Of a stretch of DNA of 64,000 bases, positions 46,485 through 59,802 are shown one piece after another (position 1 is the first letter of the stretch; every line of letters begins with the position of its first letter). The stretch is from Panaeolus papilionaceus. Taxonomy: Eukaryota > Basidiomycota > Agaricomycetes > Agaricales. The position numbers and the translations under genes are program-made. The notes under the pieces were generated by a model. It searched no databases. It had not been told where the DNA came from and saw only the letters and a list, made by a program, of their open reading frames with translations. The stretch covers positions 1,488,001 through 1,552,000 of the forward strand of contig JADNRZ010000012.1 in NCBI GenBank assembly GCA_015501605.1, read 5' to 3'.

Positions 46485-48640
46485 ACGGAACCTGTGTCCG
46501 TCGCTCCATTGTTCAAAATTCGTCATCCGTCTTGAAAGTCTCCTTCTACGTACCGCGTTGGAGCCAGGTTGCGTAGATTCGTCGTTTTGGTGAGCACCAT
46601 CGGTGAGGGTAGGTGAGGGTACCAAGGAGCAACGTGTATGATAGCAGAGAGAAGCCTGAAAGGAAAGAAAGCAACCATGAACATCGTCATCACCAAGGAA
46701 AACAACGCATAAGCAGGAAACCCACCGATGAACCAGATGGCGCAAATCCGCAAGGCAGAGATCGCGCTCTCAAGCATTCCACAGGTGAGAGACAAGGGGA
46801 TGCGAGTTTGCGAAGCTGGTAGAGAGAAGGTTGCGTCAGCACATGATAAAAAGACAGCGTGTAGGTATGTGTTTAGAAGACCTACCAAGCACGAGATCCA
46901 GTCGTCCATCATCACCCTTCGCACCTTGCCTACATAGACGTCGGATATGCGGAGTTCGCCCCTGCGTCGTATAGTCGTGAACAAACTTTGGGAGGAGGAT
47001 TGAAACATGAAGTGAGAGGTAGAGCGACGGCATTAGAGGAGAGCAGACATGGCGGGGTTGAATATGATGGATGTCAACGTGACTGACGGGGAGGAAACTG
47101 TACGTAGCAGGTGGGGAGTCCCGGAGGTACAGGTATAAGACGAATGACGAATACGCATCGCGGAACGGAAGAGGATTTGAGAGCGCGTTTGAGCACGGAG
47201 TAGAGCGCGATGGGTATTTCAACATAGTGCGACGTTGTGCGAGGAGACGCCTGTGAAGGTTCAGCAATGGATCAATCAGCACTCAATAAAAAAGACATGA
47301 GCTACTAACCGAATGTGCGCTCCTCAATATCGCCAATTCGCCCTCCAACCGCGCATATACCGACGACTTCTCTCAATTGGCAGGACCTAGCGAAGCGCGT
47401 CGAGGTGCGTGTCCGTATCCTATGATCACGTCTAACGATGAGTATGTTTATTTTTTCGTCGATAGATTGAGGTATACGTACCGGAGGACTCCAGGACTTA
47501 TTCGATCCATTGTCGTGAATAGCCTCATAAACGATTGAAAACCTACGCGGGATCTTAATGGTCAGGAACAAAGAGTTGCCTGGACGAGCATAATTAGCGA
47601 CTTGACCATCGGCGTGATGCGCATTGGAAAAGGACTGACCTTTACTTCCACCATGATCCCAGCTCTAAGAAAACACGACCAGGGGGGAATCAGGATCGCG
47701 GTCTGTCTGTATGCGCAGCAGAATGTATAAAGATTGAGTTGGTGGAAAAAATTTGGATGGTCAAAGTTTGTGAGCAATGTTTGGGGGGAAGCGTTGTTGA
47801 GGGTGATGAGATGAGAAGGGAAGGGGAGGGGAGGAATGAGTTTATCGTCAGGAGATAAAGATGGAATAAGACCGCATACCAGGACGAGGTCAAGAAGTCT
47901 AAGACGCGATTGAAGCACATATTAACGGTGGGATTCCTTCAGGGCGCACCTGAGATAGCTGATATGAGCGGATTGAATGAGCCGTAGCGAATCTGTAGAC
48001 ACAACCACATACCAGTACAAGCTAGCGATATTAGCAAAATCGCCCGAGAAAACCGGATGGAAAAGCAAAGGAGTGGGGATGATAAGGTCTTGCACGACAG
48101 GAACACACCAGACTGATAGAACAAGTAACATGACCCGGAGATCCAAGTGGGTATGTTGACCGATATCAATTGGAATCAGGACAGAATGTCAGATCATTGT
48201 ATTAGGGAAAAGGTGAATTCATTTCAATGCTCGTGTCAGACACGACAGGCATACACGCGGCGTGTGTGAGAGCAAGAATAGATTTGGCGTGCACACGTCG
48301 GTGGGGACTGGATGATGGAGACGCCGCCAGATAGGATTCAGGTAGGAAGTACCAAGACGTCTCCTACGTAGTATGAGATCAGCAACGCGAAACAAAAAGA
48401 GGAAATTGGGACTGACTGAGAGGATAAAGAGACCACCCAAGAACACGAGGCAGACCCCGACGAGCACAATGAAATTCAGAGTCAATGGTTGGGCATTGAA
48501 CGACATTGATTCAACAGAAGGAAAGATTCAGAACTAGGTCTGGAGAGAGACGACTACATTATAGGTAAAACGAGGGCGACAACGAACAGAAAGGATGCTT
48601 GGACATGCAACGTGCTGTGGTGGTGGTGGTTGAAAGGAAA
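46485..48640 (-). pseudogene. Multi-TM protein family, copy b (degenerate)
   Basis: Minus-strand blocks correspond to copy a. LFILSVSPNFLFLF lies near 48420, SILALTHAACMPV follows, IIPTPLLFHPVFSGDF is near 48060 and a hydrophobic exon AISALRICAIWFIGGFPAYALFSLVM is near 46720. MVLTKTTNLRNLAPTRYVEG, near its end, lies at about 46570. Matching blocks lie in different frames in places, and stops separate them. The 3' flank starting CCGTCGCTCCAT is common to copies a, b and c. Function unknown; at least four hydrophobic helices are visible. Confidence 0.45.
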
Positions 48641-49029
48641 GAACAGGTGGAGACACAGCCACCATGTCAAAAACGAATCTAATCACCCCTGTTTCTCAGC
48701 ATTGTCCGACGATCCACGTAACCTGCTCTCACCTCACAAACATCACACTTCATCATGTCCCGCCGACCAAACCCGCCAAGTATCCCAAAAATGCGTCGCA
48801 GTTTGGACCCGCCAATGACATCACTGGATCAGGAAAGGCCGGGCGGCTGTGCCGTTCCTCTTCCTTCCCTTTCTCCTCGACATTCATTCCCTGCTGCTTG
48901 CGATACCCCCCTCCTCCAGCTGTAGAGCTCAGGTGTTCATAACATGTACTGATTTTAGAGGAATATACAGAGAAATATGAAAACAGACGGGAACTAGACA
49001 CGGGAAATTGATGTAACCTAACTACGATC

Positions 49030-51343
49030 CCCGCTGATCATCGAACCAGTTATCGTTGGAACGTCTGGTGTGGGCCAATGGCAAGACGAGTTTTCGCGTA
49101 AGAGTGAGCGCTTTAATGAAATTCGTGAATTCAGAATGCGATTATAACAGTGACAAACCTTTAAACTTGGATTGATCGCCACCTGCAACCCGAAATCTGA
49201 TTATCGTACCATTTATCCACCGCGGACAACATCCTGACCTACGCCCTCGCTATAACTACGACGACCCAATCTCAACAAAATAACAAACGCTTGGACATCT
49301 ACTTAGTACATCAGTGGCCGCTTTTCAACGGGTTATCGACCTACAATTGGCGCTGACTTTATCACCGAAACGATTCAAAGTCTGGATTCGGTCTTATAGA
49401 TATGGGTGATGATCGTGTACTTTAGGCCTTCTCATGATGCCTCTGTGCTTTTATGGCTCTCTTTCTTTCATTGACTCTCTGCTGACAAACACGTACTCGG
49501 TTCGTCACCAAACCGCACGACACTGCAGGCCAAGAACGTTTCTCATCCCTTTCCACGGCATTTTTCAGAGGCGCAGACGCCCTTTGCCAACGCCACGTCC
49601 TCGCTCTACAAGCTCAGAAATGGTGGTGCAATTTCTGCGCGCATACAGTGGTGAGAGGTGAGCATAGGGCGAAATTCTGTGTGGTGGTGGTGGGGAACAA
49701 GGTGGATGTGGTGGAGGGAGGAGCGGAGGGTCGGGATGAACAGGACCAGAATTCAGACCGAGTGGGCAGGGATGAAGCGATGAGGTCTTTGAGCGAGTTG
49801 ATCCCACTTGACGATGAAGATGTGCGGTCGGTGGTGGGCGAGGAGGCTCAGGTGGAAGGAGATAGTGAAGGGGACCTGTCGTCGTCTCAGCATACACTCA
49901 TGTCTGGTCGTGATTCTACAGGGATGACGGAGACGCCGGCAACATCAAAAGCAGAAGTGCTAACGACAAGTAGGTTATTCACGTTTCCGAATAGACTTTT
50001 AATGAGGGTTGGGCTCGTATATTCGACATCAACGACGTCTAGCATCGACTCTGAAACCAATGAAACGATACCCACCACGATGATACCCAGTTCATCTCAG
50101 ACTGACGTTCGACCTTCTCCACCGACCCAAAATCCAACAGCATCATCATCCTCTCTCTCTCACCTTCACCCTCTCAACGCCTCCTTAAAGGTCTCACAGC
50201 ACGCTTTGTCCATATCGAACCATGTGCGTTGTCTAGAGTGTCATCTCACGAGCATTCCCTCTTGCACCTCAGTCATTTTATACGGGAACCGTTAATAGCA
50301 CACATTCAAGGTCGATATCGGGCTTTAGCACATATCATACCCCTGATGCGAGTGTGGGGTCGTTCAGCTCTGAGGCGGGGTTGGGGCCAGTTAGTTGGAG
50401 TGAAGCTGGTGGTGGTGCGGGGTCGTCGAGGTATAGTGATGTGGGGACGGTGACGACAGAGGGCGGAGAGTGGGAGTGGTATGATGCGCACGGATATTTC
50501 TGCTTCTGGTTCCCGGTCGGTGTCTGTGGATGGGTTGGGGTTTGGGAGTAGGAGCACCAGTAGGAGTTTGTTTGGAGTGAGAGGAATGGCAGGTCCCAGG
50601 ATTGTTTCGAGACGGGTGTCGAGCGTGGGGTTGAGGAATGGGGAGGGGCTTGAGGAAGCCAATGGGAGTGGGAGTGGTGAGCCGAGACGAACGAGTTCGT
50701 TGGCTACACTTACGAATTTGACGGTTCATGGGGAGATGACGGGGTCTACGACGCCGTTCGTGGGGATTTTATTGACAACGACGGCAGCCACAACGTTGAC
50801 GAATGCAAAGAAGGATTCATACCGACATCTACGCGCTTCACAACCCCTGCTGGCGATAACGACCACTGTGAGTGCGAGTAGTACCACTGCGACGGCGACG
50901 GCTCAGTCTTCCACATCGGGGAAGAGTACGGGTACAGGTGCGACAAGCGTGCGTGGTGATAAAGATGTTGAAGTTGAGAGCCAGAACAAAGATTGTTGTG
51001 GGGAATGGTGACTGGGACAGGGAACGTCAGTGAGAGCTCGGGGAGCGCAGTTACGATCACTCCTGTGAGATTGATCATGTTCGAATCAAGGAGCTTGTTG
51101 TCGCTGCCTTCGATGTCTGCGTCTCAATCCGTTCATCCTCCTCCATTCTCGTTGTCATCAAAACCTGCTCCCTCGGCGCATTCCAGGCTTGCATACCAAG
51201 CACCCAGGGGTTCCACCCTGTTCCTCACATCTGCGAAAACGGGATTTAACGTCGAAGAGACGTTTCAGTATGCTGCGAGTACCCGTATCTATGTGCAGGG
51301 TTTGCGTTGTGATGCTACGATGATGCAGGAAGTTATTTATTGA
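49030..51343 (+). pseudogene. Duplicate of the Rab-like gene, decayed
   Basis: All three exons of the 29998-33140 gene are recognisable with their introns, so this is a DNA-level duplicate and not a retrocopy. Exon 1 (about 49040-49100) has an insertion within the P-loop, between GVG and KTS. Exon 2 lies near 49330-49400. Exon 3 starts near 49526 (TGCAGGCCAAGAACG), with indels before the GNKVD block (about 49690). The Ser-rich insertion is readable in several frames up to FLTSAKTGFNVEE (about 51220-51260), after which the C-terminal part is truncated. The intron 2 MITE of the parent is absent. Several indels rule out a functional GTPase. Confidence 0.85.
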
Positions 51344-51592
51344 CGATTTACAGGAAATTTAATTTATTATAATTTAATGGCTGTATTTATTTCGAAACGG
51401 TGTTTGAATTCATGATGTGTTTGTTACACCGAGAGGGAGAGTTTGGTTTTTCAACTTCGAAGCCGACATATTTCCTTCTGCATCTAACTGATGCAAGAGC
51501 ATATTCACGTTCGCGTTTCAAAGCGGAATGGACTGGATTCACCATATAACATCGTCTATATTATCGCCTCGTGCCCGCTAACATTACAGTTA

Positions 51593-52721
51593 CACTGTAG
51601 GCCCATAAATTACGGTTAAACCTACCAGTAGGAATTTTTGTAGGTTATATACACCCATTAATTCAGGTAATTTCCGTCACCTAAGGAAAAAAGACTTGCA
51701 TTTGGGCATGAATTACCTTCGTGTGAGTTGAGTCAGGACTAAACCGCCTGCACCAAATTGAGCTATGTAGCTGAGATAAAATCATATTCAAAGGGGACAT
51801 TACATATATGGAAAGGAAGGATATTTACAAACCGAAGGTGGAGGTTTTGGATGGCTTGTTGTTGAGTTCGAATTCAAAATTGGACTTAAGAGTTTTTGAG
51901 ATCCATGATGGCATCACGTGCAGATGGTTTATATTCGAACAAGGCAATTGTTTCCAGCATCTTGTCGCTTTGACTTGTACCACAACCATTCTCGCTATAA
52001 CCCACTCTCGCACTCTATCCCCTTGACTGGTGAGTCTGTCCATCCTGACTACCTCTACATACCATGGGCAGCAACAATCTGGAGCTCAATCTGAAAGCTT
52101 GAAGTATGTAATTATATCTCTATCCGTCTGATTCACACTAATTATGTCCTCTTCGGATTCACACTAGACTTCTCCACCTGTATCCCAACGAAACACAGCA
52201 CCCAACTACATCTCACCCTCTGCCAATTCACCAGCTAGTGCTGGTGTATTCCCATCTTCCTTAATTCATATTAGCTCTTACAGGTGCAGTTTTATGTAGC
52301 CTATATATCATGTGTTATAGACTTGTAGTATTTGACTGGAATAAATAATATTTTACAAATATCTTTTACAATTGGTGTGAAATTCCATAGCCAAAATAAC
52401 CAACAAGAAATGAAAATTATTTAATTGACATTTATTCTGTGGGGAAGGAAATACCTAACCGAAGGAAAAACCGCTGAAAAAAAGGTCGTTTTTTGATAAT
52501 ACCCGGAGGAAAAACCTCCACTTGTTAAGTGAGACATACGGTAATTCCCAACACATTTCCTAACCCAAAGTCGTGCGGAAATACCTTAACTAAAAGGCGG
52601 TTAATCTGCCCCTTGTCTTCCTTTTATATTTCTACATATATTGTGGAAATATCCTCCCTCGAGGACGGAATAACCTCATGCATTCAGTGGAGGTTTTTCC
52701 GTCCTTCCTGGGCCCGCAGTG
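51593..52721. mobile_element. Harbinger-like MITE, 3-bp TTA duplication
   Basis: A 1129-base unit with ends CACTGTAGGCCCA (left) and, reverse complemented, CACTGCGGGCCCA (right), flanked by TTA on both sides (51590-51592, 52722-52724). Copy b of the surrounding repeat is continuous at this point, which supports insertion. TTA/TAA duplications are typical of PIF/Harbinger elements. Motifs such as GGAGGAAAAACCTCC recur near the right part. No transposase frame is present; an open frame at 51808-52026 has no recognisable domain. Confidence 0.75.
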
Positions 52722-54063
52722 TTAGTACCAAACATATTGAACCTGTGTCCGTCGCTCCATCGTTCAAAAATACCTCCTTCTTGGAGCCCCCTTCCATGTA
52801 CTGTCTTTAACCTGGGTCGCGTAGATTCGTTGTTTTGGTGAGGGTGGGTGAGGGTGCCAAGGAGCAACATGTATATCGCGGGAAAGAAACCTGAAAGAAC
52901 TGAAAGTAGTAGTGAATGTCGTCATCTTCAAGGACAGCAACGTGTAAGTGGAAAACCCACGTATAAACAAGATTGCGCAACTCCCAAATGCAGCGATCGC
53001 GGTCTCAAGCATTGCAGAGGTGAGAGACGAGAGAACGCGAGATGCCGGAAAAGGGAGGTTGCGTCGGCATATAATAAAAAGACAGCGTGCAGGGATATGT
53101 TCAGAAAACCTACCGAGCACAGGGTCTAGCCATCTATTGTCACCCATTGCACCCTCCCTACATAGGGGTCGGAGATGCAGAGTTCGCCCCTGCATAGTAG
53201 AGTGGTGAACGAACTGTGGGAGGAGGGTTGAAGCACGAAGTGGGACTCTGTGGGAGGTAGAGCGACGGCATTTGAGTGGAGAGAACACGGCGTGATTGTA
53301 TGATGGATGCTAACGTGACCGAAGGGGGCAAAACTGTTGGTCGCAGGTGGGGGATACCAGATTCACAGGTATAACAGAAATGGCGAATGTGCATCGCAGC
53401 AGGAAAGAAGGTTTTAGAGCGCATTTGAACACGGGGTAGACTGGGATGTGAGGTTGGAAGGTGAAAAGCCACACGAAGCGCCGCCTGGACGAGCATAATT
53501 AGCTACTTGAGCTCGATGTTATGCGCCCTTGTGAAAGGATGTACCTTTCCATCCACTATGCTCCTGGCTATAAACAACTCGACCAACAGGAAATCAGGAT
53601 CACGCTCTATTTGTATGCGCAGGAGAATTTGTATAAAGAGTCAAGTTGGCAGAAAGACTTTGGGGGGTCAAGGTCCGTGAACATGGATGATGGGGCGAAG
53701 ACATTGTTGAGGGCGGTGAGATGAGAATGGACTCATACCCTCATCGCTCTTCTGAATGCGGCCAATTCCCCTCCCAGTGCGGCGCATATACTCGCAAAGT
53801 ATCAAAGTCGACGCCGCATGGGGACCCAGTAAGCATGTTGACAGTCGATACATCGAGAGAGAGAGGCGAATGAATAAACGATGACAATAAAAGAACGAGA
53901 CAGAGTGTAAGAGGAGAGGTAGACGGGGTTCGTCAGCAGGTGGGGTGAAGAGAATAACGAGAGCGTCGTGGGTGGATTGAGCGTTATGCATAGGCTGGGT
54001 GGAATTGATGGTTAGGACAGTGCATGTAGCGGAGATGAATCGTCTCGCGAGCACATATTGACC

Positions 54064-57000
54064 CAGTGTTGGACGGTCATGACTTTTTTCGCAGAGTCAT
54101 GACCATTCAGCTTTGACTATGACCGTGACTAGTCATGACTTTGCAAATGACTTGACTTGACTGATGGACCGGTTCAACGGACCGTGTCACCGCGACGCTT
54201 ATCTCAAAGGTCAAGTCTCTGCCGTAGAGGCATAGACGTCGTATTATACGATGTATCTAAATGTAATGGTAGCTCTACTATTAATATATCAGTTATATTT
54301 ACTATCATCTGTATTTTCAAGTCTCATCGATAAGAGTTTTGTGGTGCTTGTTACTTCTTAACTACCAACTACGTTGTTCAAGACTTCAACACTGTGAATA
54401 TCAATATTTTTACTTATTCTATGCCGCGCAGTACAGAACAAACCGATTTCACTAGCATCTCTGGACCATATTGGTACCGCCTTTTCTTTGAGAAACATCC
54501 ACAGAGTCTAGGAGGTCCCCAGTCAGAAACACATTCTGGAGACAAGCCAAAGTTATACTGCAAACTTTGCCTTGCACAGCATATTTCCGGGCTTCAGCGA
54601 GCATATGACCTTGCTATAGCACAAGGCCAAATACCAGTAACATCGAGAGATGAGAATGCTATCAAATCCTACCGTGTGTTTGAATATATTCATGTTATCT
54701 ATTCGATTTTTATTCATAATTTATTTCTTGTATAGTATGGACTATAAAAGCCCCAACCCATGGAAACCCTACAGACCATGGATGGCGACGTGGAGCAGTA
54801 AATACCCTAATAAATCACCTGTACCAGTGCATGCTGCAGCCAGAAAACGTTCGTATAAGGGCCTTTAATGACCCTCGGAGAACAGCAACAGGTCATGGTG
54901 CAACAGGCCAGTTGTCCCAGACTCAGAGCAGCTCTCCAGCACTATCCACTCTTGCTAGTCACCTCACTGCTAATGTGACATCTTGGGCTCAGAATATTAG
55001 CCCGAGCGCTGCACCACCAATGAATATCAGTGATTCCACCCCACCCAGTCCCTTAATCTTATCAAACATTCCACCAGGGTTTAATAACCCTCTTCTATTA
55101 TCAGCAGCTAGTGTATCTAACGTTGGCGGTGCTGAAGTTCTTGCTCCCTCTGATTCAATCTCCAATGCCGCGTCCGTTACATCCTCATCAGTATCTTTGC
55201 AACTTCCCCATTCGGCTTCAGGCCTGCAACGAAGGCGGTCCAATATATCACTCCACGATCAATTAATCCAATCCATGGGATTTTCACATTGGAATAGCGA
55301 CAGGCAGACAGACTACAAGAACTCGATCGCACGTTTAACAGCATCAGCTGGGCTTCCACTCTCTTGGGTTGATAACCCCGAGTTTATTGCCTTCAAAGAG
55401 AAATTCATTCCAGCAGCAAAGCCAGTCACAAGGAAGGTTCTCACCAAGCGCATTATACCACGGCTTGTCAAGACTTTCCGACAGAAAGCAATGGCTGCTG
55501 TTAAGCAGAACAAGTATGTGACACTGCAAGCCGATGGGTGGACAGGTGAAAACCACCATCACTACATCGCATTTATGATCACATCAGGGGGAAAGGTACG
55601 AAACTGATTATCGTTAATGCCCATTACGAAATAACAAGTGCTTTAATTTAGCTCTATACTGTGAAAGTACATGACGCTTCAACAGAGCGCAAAACCTTTG
55701 ACCGTCTCCTGATTGTTCTTGAAGCAGTGTTCACGCGTCTAGAGGCCAAATGGGGTGCAGTTGTTGTTGCAGTTGTTACAGATGCATCAGGGGAATCTCG
55801 GAAGGCAAGGCGTGAATTTGTCAAAACACACCCTTGGGTTGTCGTACTTGATTGTTTTGCACATCAGGTATGTAAGAATTTATCAAAATTTATATTTGAT
55901 AATTGCGATTTATAATAATTGTTTAGGTTAATCTGGTTGTTGGCGACTATTTTAAATCGGGTGGTGATTTGCTTGTTCAGTGCGAACGTGCTGATGAGCT
56001 CATCACCTGGATTCGCAGCAAGACCCTGTTAACTGGACTCATCCGAAAGGAGCAATTCAACACCCTTGGGACTACACAGGCTATCATTCGGCCAGTTCTT
56101 ACACGGTGGACCGCACATTTATTGGCATATGAGCGCTTGAGTACTAATGAACATATCTTAAATACTCTTGTCTCACGAGATCTAGCACAACCCGAGGCAA
56201 AACGGAGCATCATTATTGGTGACTCGAAAGCGAAGCAGAAGGCTGAAAAGATGACCAGGGTGATTCGAGACCCAAATCTCTGGTCAGCACTGAAATCGTA
56301 TGTCTTACACTATTTTCAATTAATCTCACTAATTAGTTCTAGTGTTACTAAACATTTGAGGCCACTTGGTATTGCAGCAAATGTTATTCAGGCCACCTTC
56401 TGTCGTTTAGACACAGTTCTCCTGACATTTGGTTACCTCCTCTATGAATATCGACAGATGACCTAGCAAGAGGATATCCGTGGATGCACCGCAATTATCC
56501 AAAGTCTGGAACAACGATGGGAAAAGACAGATCAGGAGATTTTTATTGCTGCCGTTATCTTAAATCCAATATACCAATCAGCACCATTTGCACGAACCAA
56601 TCACTTCACACTCTCCAGCATTATCAGTCTCATGGTACGGCTCTGGAGGCGATTCAACAAAAATAGTAATGCACCCCCAGCCTCCTTCACACAGGATATT
56701 AGGCACTATCTTTCGAGGACCGACACCTTCTCGAATCTTGACATCATGATCAATGATGAAATTGATATCTCAGAAGGCTCTGTAAGCGCTCATTCTCTTT
56801 TCATGAATAATGTATTGAATATGGACCACATAGGGCGCTCCACCAAACCCAATCAAGATACTCGAGTCATATACTCACCCCGGTCACCAGGAGTCTCCAT
56901 TTATTGCCTTTGCGAAGCGTATCCTATCTATTTCCGCCAACTCTGCATCATGTGAACGCCTCTTCAGTCTCTTGGGTGCTATTCTTACCAAGCATCGCAC

Positions 57001-58050
57001 TCGTCTCACGGTTGACAACCTATTAAACCTTGCGGAATTAGTCATGCACATTCGTGATGAGCACATCCAGGACGCTGAATTAAGACACCGGACCCGGAAA
57101 CGATTCGATGAACCTGGAATCCAGCTGCCACAAGTCAACATCCCACCCCCATCTATTAATCCAGCCTCATCATCACAACAATCTCCATTAATCAATGCTT
57201 CAGAACCACTACCAGTCCTCCCAGGTGTTTCTATCACAGTAACAGAGCCCAATGCCGATGAAGAATTAATTCAGGAATCCCTTTCGATCCCAGATAATGC
57301 CGATGATTATGAATCTGATGATTCCGAAGACCTTCCTCCGAGCATCTTGATGACAGGAACACATCGCGAGAACCCAGACCGCTCTGGACTTGCCACAGCA
57401 CCCACAGCACATGCACCAAGTGCTCCATCCAATACTGGTCAGCCAACGCAACCAGCTGGATTTCGTATCATTATTGCACCATACCAGCGTCGCCTTGATG
57501 AAGACAACACAGACAATACACCCCTTTTTGATAGCGCTCATCAGTCCCGGCTCTCCAGCTTTCCTCTTATTCCCCTCTCCAATCTTTTTGATTTTACCAA
57601 CGAGCATTGGACGGCCCATGTGAAGAATCAAGGGGAGATCTCTCTTCGTAATGAGGATGGACTATATGATGCACTCAATAGCGAGAAGGATGGAGGAAGC
57701 GATGACATTGGCCGTGCACAATTGATTGATGAAACTACTGCTCAGGCTGCCCTGGGTCATTAATTACTCATAATTTTCAGTCATTTATTTTTTGAAAAAG
57801 CCTAATTTTGCTCTATATACATAAATCTACCTTTCTTTTGCTCTCTTTCTGTGTGATAAAGTAAATACAAGCATTACCGATGATATAATGTCGTGGGTCA
57901 CTGACCGTCACACGCCTTATCTATGCGTCGGCCAACACTATTTCTATTTTTAGGAAGACCTGGTCAAGTCATTAGGTCATTGACTGCTGTCATGACTTTT
58001 CGTGACGGTCAGTGACCTTCCTTGACTAGTCATTGACCGGCACAACACTG
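54064..58050 (+). mobile_element. hAT transposon with 8-bp duplication TATTGACC
   Basis: A 3987-base element. It begins CAGTGTTGGACGGTCATGAC and its other end, reverse complemented, begins CAGTGTTGTGCCGGTCAATGAC. The octamer TATTGACC flanks it exactly (54056-54063, 58051-58058), the hallmark length for hAT. The palindrome GTCATGAC recurs several times near both ends (for example 54076, 54103, 54131 and 57990) and may serve as subterminal transposase-binding sites. Confidence 0.93.
54421..57763 (+). pseudogene. hAT transposase gene with one in-frame stop
   Basis: Starts at the ATG 54421 (MPRSTEQTD). The first exon holds a Cys/His zinc-finger-like (BED type) segment around YCKLCLAQH. After two short introns a Ser-rich linker leads to the transposase core. 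LQADGWTGENHHHY carries the first catalytic Asp. VVTDASGESRKARREF and VVVLDCFAHQ followed by VNL form the C-x2-H region. RPVLTRWTAHLLAYERL is the hAT W-containing block. A TAG at 56464-56466 interrupts after YEYRQMT, while coding similarity continues at once (QEDIRGC). A frame change near 56860-56890 leads to the dimerisation domain NSASCERLFSLLGAILTKHRTRL, split here as NSASCERLFSLL plus GAILTKHRTRL. A long acidic, Pro-rich tail ends at 57763. Otherwise complete, so inactivation is recent. Confidence 0.85.
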
Positions 58051-58604
58051 TATTGACCACCTTCTCTCCCTATATCACGTGAAAATATAGAAAATCTCAG
58101 ACACAACACTCACCCCAGATCATACAATATCGGCTTCCACCCATAACTCAGTCAATGAAGCCATCACGTTCTTTGCTTTCGTCCTCGTGTCCCAAAAATC
58201 ATTGCTGGTTAGGACGAGATAGAGTATACAGAAGATTTTGGGAAATACAGCGTTGTAGGTGACCGAGCCACTGGGGAGAGGGCAGTTCAACGCGGGTGGA
58301 GCACGTGACATGTGGGGCAGCGATGAATATCGATAAAACAGGTTGATACGGGAGTTTGGATACATTCGCTGTAATATGGTTGGCCACAGAACAAAAAATA
58401 AAATAAAATAAAGAGCAAAACGAACTGACAGTCATTGACCACAGGAAAACGCAAGGCAAGGTTGCGGCGGCGCAAAAGTGACAATATCTGGAGGTCCCTA
58501 GCAAATATATTTTTTTGAAAATGACGGTGATCAATAAGAATGAGGGACACGAAGTAAGGAGGGATGGTATTCACAAAGAAACTCAACACTCATTGTCCCT
58601 CAAT

Positions 58605-59795
58605 CCCAGTGAAACGCGCATCTGAGTCCATCCGTGCACCACTGAGCAGAGCTGAGAAAATCTGAGCAAAATTATTCCTCATCTGTAAACATGGGTGCTC
58701 ATCCAATTTCCCCCTCAAATGAGCACGTCTGAGGAGAATGAGTGCATATTTCTTAAAGCACCATTGCTGAAATCTGACAGAATCTGAGCACGTCTGATAG
58801 ATTCTGACTTTGACTGAGAGCCAGATATGATGAAATAACGTAAAATATATATTTATTTCTGATATCCTCTGAGCACATCTGAGCACATCTGAGTAAATAC
58901 ACTATATCTGTGTAACGAAGCACTGTTCCACACAACCTCCCTTACGTCTCCCGATCCTTGCCTTCCTGCATGCCGCCTTGGAAATTGGCTCGGACACTTC
59001 CCTCTTTGTGTTTCGCATTCATGCTTCATATCTCTGGAGAAATAGATGTATCAATAAATTACTGTACAGGAGCATGATGCACAATGAATACAATACTCAC
59101 CTTAAGTGTAACGGAGTTGAGGGCCCCAAATGTCGTGCAGAACTCAGAAACGATGCGATTTCCAGGGTCTTTCAGATAATTGGTGTAGAGAAGGACCATG
59201 GAGTGTGATTGACATCATTTCATGAAAAGAGAATGAAATACATACCTTGTGTCGATCAGTTCGTCGTTGACCCACCGGCTGAGGCGAAAATACCCTAAAA
59301 CGAGTGCATATATGCGCATTTTCCCAACACATCCTTTGGAATTAACACACCTATCATCGTGAGCTATGGCTTAAAGAATGTATTTATCGATGTTGCTGAA
59401 GGGTTAGCAGGGGCTGGGGCATACCAATAGGGAGGACATAGGGTGGTAGTGATGGGGGTGAAGCTGTTTGTGGTGGTAAGAAGGAAGGAGCGAGGGCTGT
59501 GAATTATTCTTGACGAAAGGATTGAAGAGGTCCGTATCACGTGATCGTTCTTGGGGTAATGAATTTTATGCATCGAAGGTTCTTGAATATCTCTGACTCA
59601 TTCAATAACATTCGACAAGTTGAAAATGTCGTTGCTCAGACGGCCTCATGCGCGTGCAGTAGTACTCAGATTAGTTTAATTCAGTTCGATTCCGAACGAA
59701 GTGCTCAGCTACGCACGGATTTTCTCACATCTTCGCATCTATGCTCAGATGGACTCAGTTATAGTACCTTTCGCTCAGATGCGCGTTTCGCTGGG
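58605..59795. mobile_element. Non-autonomous hAT-like element with TCTGAG subterminal repeats
   Basis: Ends CCCAGTGAAACGCGCATCTG and, reverse complemented, CCCAGCGAAACGCGCATCTG match except at one base. CCTCAAT stands on both sides (58598-58604, 59796-59802); counting one more base, the duplication may be 8 bp (CCTCAATC). Short words TCTGAGCA/CTCAGAT occur more than ten times within about 300 bases of the two ends. No transposase is inside. The internal 500 bases are unassigned. Confidence 0.78.
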
Positions 59796-59802
59796 CCTCA
59801 AT

